Part shown: in pieces, positions 4,380-5,100 of the stretch
Layout: every line of letters begins with the position of its first letter
Numbering within the stretch: position 1 is the first letter of the stretch
Assembly (NCBI GenBank): GCA_030688105.1
Contig: JAUYIV010000391.1
Coordinates: 1-5,100, forward strand
Direction of reading: 5' to 3'
Length of the DNA: 5,100 nucleotides
From: Actinomycetota bacterium
GTDB taxonomy: Bacteria; Actinomycetota; Acidimicrobiia; Spongiisociales; UBA11373
Notes under the pieces: model-generated
Database searches by the model: none
Seen by the model: the letters and a program-made list of their open reading frames with translations, nothing else
What the model was told of the DNA's origin: nothing
Position numbers and translations under genes: made by a program

Positions 4380-4472
4380 AGGGGCGCCGGCGGATCGGGT
4401 GGAGCCGGTCACAGCCCGCAGGCGGCAAGTGGTCACCCTGGGCCGCGCACTGACTACCCGGGAAAATGGCAC

Positions 4473-4501
4473 TTGACGCCCACGACCCCGGCGTCGACCA
4501 T
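4473..4501 (+). promoter_or_regulatory. Candidate promoter of the S8 protease gene
   Basis: TTGACG (4473-4478), a 5/6 match to the -35 consensus, is followed after 17 bases by GACCAT (4496-4501), a weak -10. An inverted repeat, GACGCC (4475-4480) with GGCGTC (4490-4495), lies between them and could be an operator. The protease ATG is 26 bases further on, leaving room for a short leader with the ribosome binding site. Confidence 0.4.
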
Positions 4502-4514
4502 GTGCGGGCGTCGG

Positions 4515-4520
4515 AAGAGG
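4515..4520 (+). promoter_or_regulatory. Ribosome binding site of the S8 protease
   Basis: AAGAGG with a 7-base spacer to the ATG at 4528. It supports this start, which also places a textbook signal peptide at the N terminus. Confidence 0.65.
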
Positions 4521-4527
4521 GACAGGG

Positions 4528-5100
4528 ATGCGAAAGCGCGCCAGACTCGCAGCGCTCACGGTGGTGGCGTTGGTGTTCTCAGCCCAGCCTGCGGTCGCCG
4601 AATCGCCGCAGCGGGGCCCATCGACACCCGCGGCGGCTGCGGCACATGCCGACGTCGACGGCAACGGATTGTCCGACTCCCTCGAGGCGCTCCTCGCCGG
4701 GCGCGGTGACGCCCAGATCGAGGTGGTGGTCACCTGGACCGGACCGGTCGACATCGCCGCGGCGCACGCCGCCGCCGGCCCCTTCGCCGTGCTCCGCGAG
4801 TTCACGATCATCGACGGATTCCTCGCCCAAATGAGGCCGCAACAGGTGCGGGCGTTGTCCCGGGTGCCCGGGGTGTTCCGGGTGGAAGCCAACTTCGAGG
4901 TCCAGGCCACCAACGAGGAGGCCAACGAGGACTACGGCACCAAGCGGGCACGACTCGACACCGGGCTCGACGGGACGGGGATCGACGTCTGCGTGATCGA
5001 CACCGGCGTAGACCCCGGCCACGAGCAGTTGGACAACGGCAAGGTGAAGGGATTCCGCGACTTCATCAACGGGCGGACCGACCCCTACGACGACCAGGAT
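4528..5100 (+). CDS. Secreted subtilisin-like (S8) serine protease, N-terminal part (3' end outside window)
   Basis: The first 191 residues of an exported subtilase. A signal peptide covers about residues 1-24: basic MRKRAR, hydrophobic LAALTVVALVFSA, then AVA as a signal peptidase I site. A 12-residue EF-hand/dockerin-type calcium loop follows, DVDGNGLSDSLE (42-53), with Asp42, Asp44, Asn46, Asp50 and Glu53 at ligand positions. Residues about 60-127 look like an inhibitor I9-type propeptide (QIEVVVTW ... LREFTIIDGFLAQM ... VRALSRVPGVFRVEANFEV), which folds and blocks the enzyme until cleaved. The peptidase domain then starts with TGLDGTGIDVCVIDTGVDP, where Asp158 in DTG is the first member of the Asp/His/Ser triad. 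The window ends at YDDQD, just where the GHGTH motif with the catalytic His would be expected; His and Ser therefore cannot be checked. It probably acts outside the cell or at the cell surface. It appears to be transcribed independently of the LCP gene, although the two run in the same direction. Confidence 0.9.
   Translation, partial: MRKRARLAALTVVALVFSAQPAVAESPQRGPSTPAAAAAHADVDGNGLSDSLEALLAGRGDAQIEVVVTWTGPVDIAAAHAAAGPFAVLREFTIIDGFLAQMRPQQVRALSRVPGVFRVEANFEVQATNEEANEDYGTKRARLDTGLDGTGIDVCVIDTGVDPGHEQLDNGKVKGFRDFINGRTDPYDDQD

Noticed and set aside
2673..4925. 750-codon open reading frame on the minus strand across the LCP and protease genes
   Set aside because: It lies antisense to two genes with clear domains, has low-complexity Arg/Gly/Asp/Val/Glu-rich content with no recognisable motif, and runs into the repeat array. 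Long antisense frames of this kind are expected where third positions are mostly G/C.

Overview
The window is high-GC DNA, roughly two-thirds G+C by eye, with third codon positions dominated by G/C. It carries a LytR-CpsA-Psr (LCP) cell-wall ligase, a LuxR-type regulator, a Lys/Ala/Pro-rich histone-tail-like miniprotein, and start codons that often lack a Shine-Dalgarno sequence. Together these suggest an actinobacterium (Actinomycetota), plausibly an uncultured lineage such as Acidimicrobiia. That placement is inference; no rRNA or other phylogenetic marker is present.

Layout: (1) 2-382 (+) is the C-terminal end of a glutamate dehydrogenase. (2) 458-1282 (-), convergent with it, is a GalU-type UTP-glucose-1-phosphate uridylyltransferase with a long hairpin just upstream of its start. 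(3) 1283-1634 is non-coding: the galU leader hairpin, a GCGGGAG heptamer array, a possible folded segment and a perfect 13-bp terminator. (4) 1635-1733 (-) encodes a 32-residue Lys/Ala/Pro peptide with a good ribosome binding site. (5) 1734-2011 is a divergent intergenic region with several hairpins, a 16-bp dyad and a -10-like hexamer. (6) 2012-2602 (+) is a LuxR-type regulator with a degenerate receiver domain. (7) 2603-2807 is an unusual array of two 7-bp repeat families in both orientations, including a canonical G-quadruplex motif, followed by a probable leaderless promoter. (8) 2808-4367 (+) is an LCP ligase fused to an N-terminal multi-pass membrane module. (9) 4528-5100 (+) is the start of a secreted subtilisin-like (S8) protease and runs off the right edge.

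GalU (UDP-glucose supply), the LCP ligase (attachment of glycopolymers to peptidoglycan) and the secreted protease are all compatible with an envelope theme. However, each gene appears to have its own promoter, and there is no tight operon. I do not see a clear new defence or biosynthetic system. The most distinctive signals are the heptamer arrays, the 32-aa basic peptide, the phospho-dead receiver-like regulator and the structured non-coding segments.
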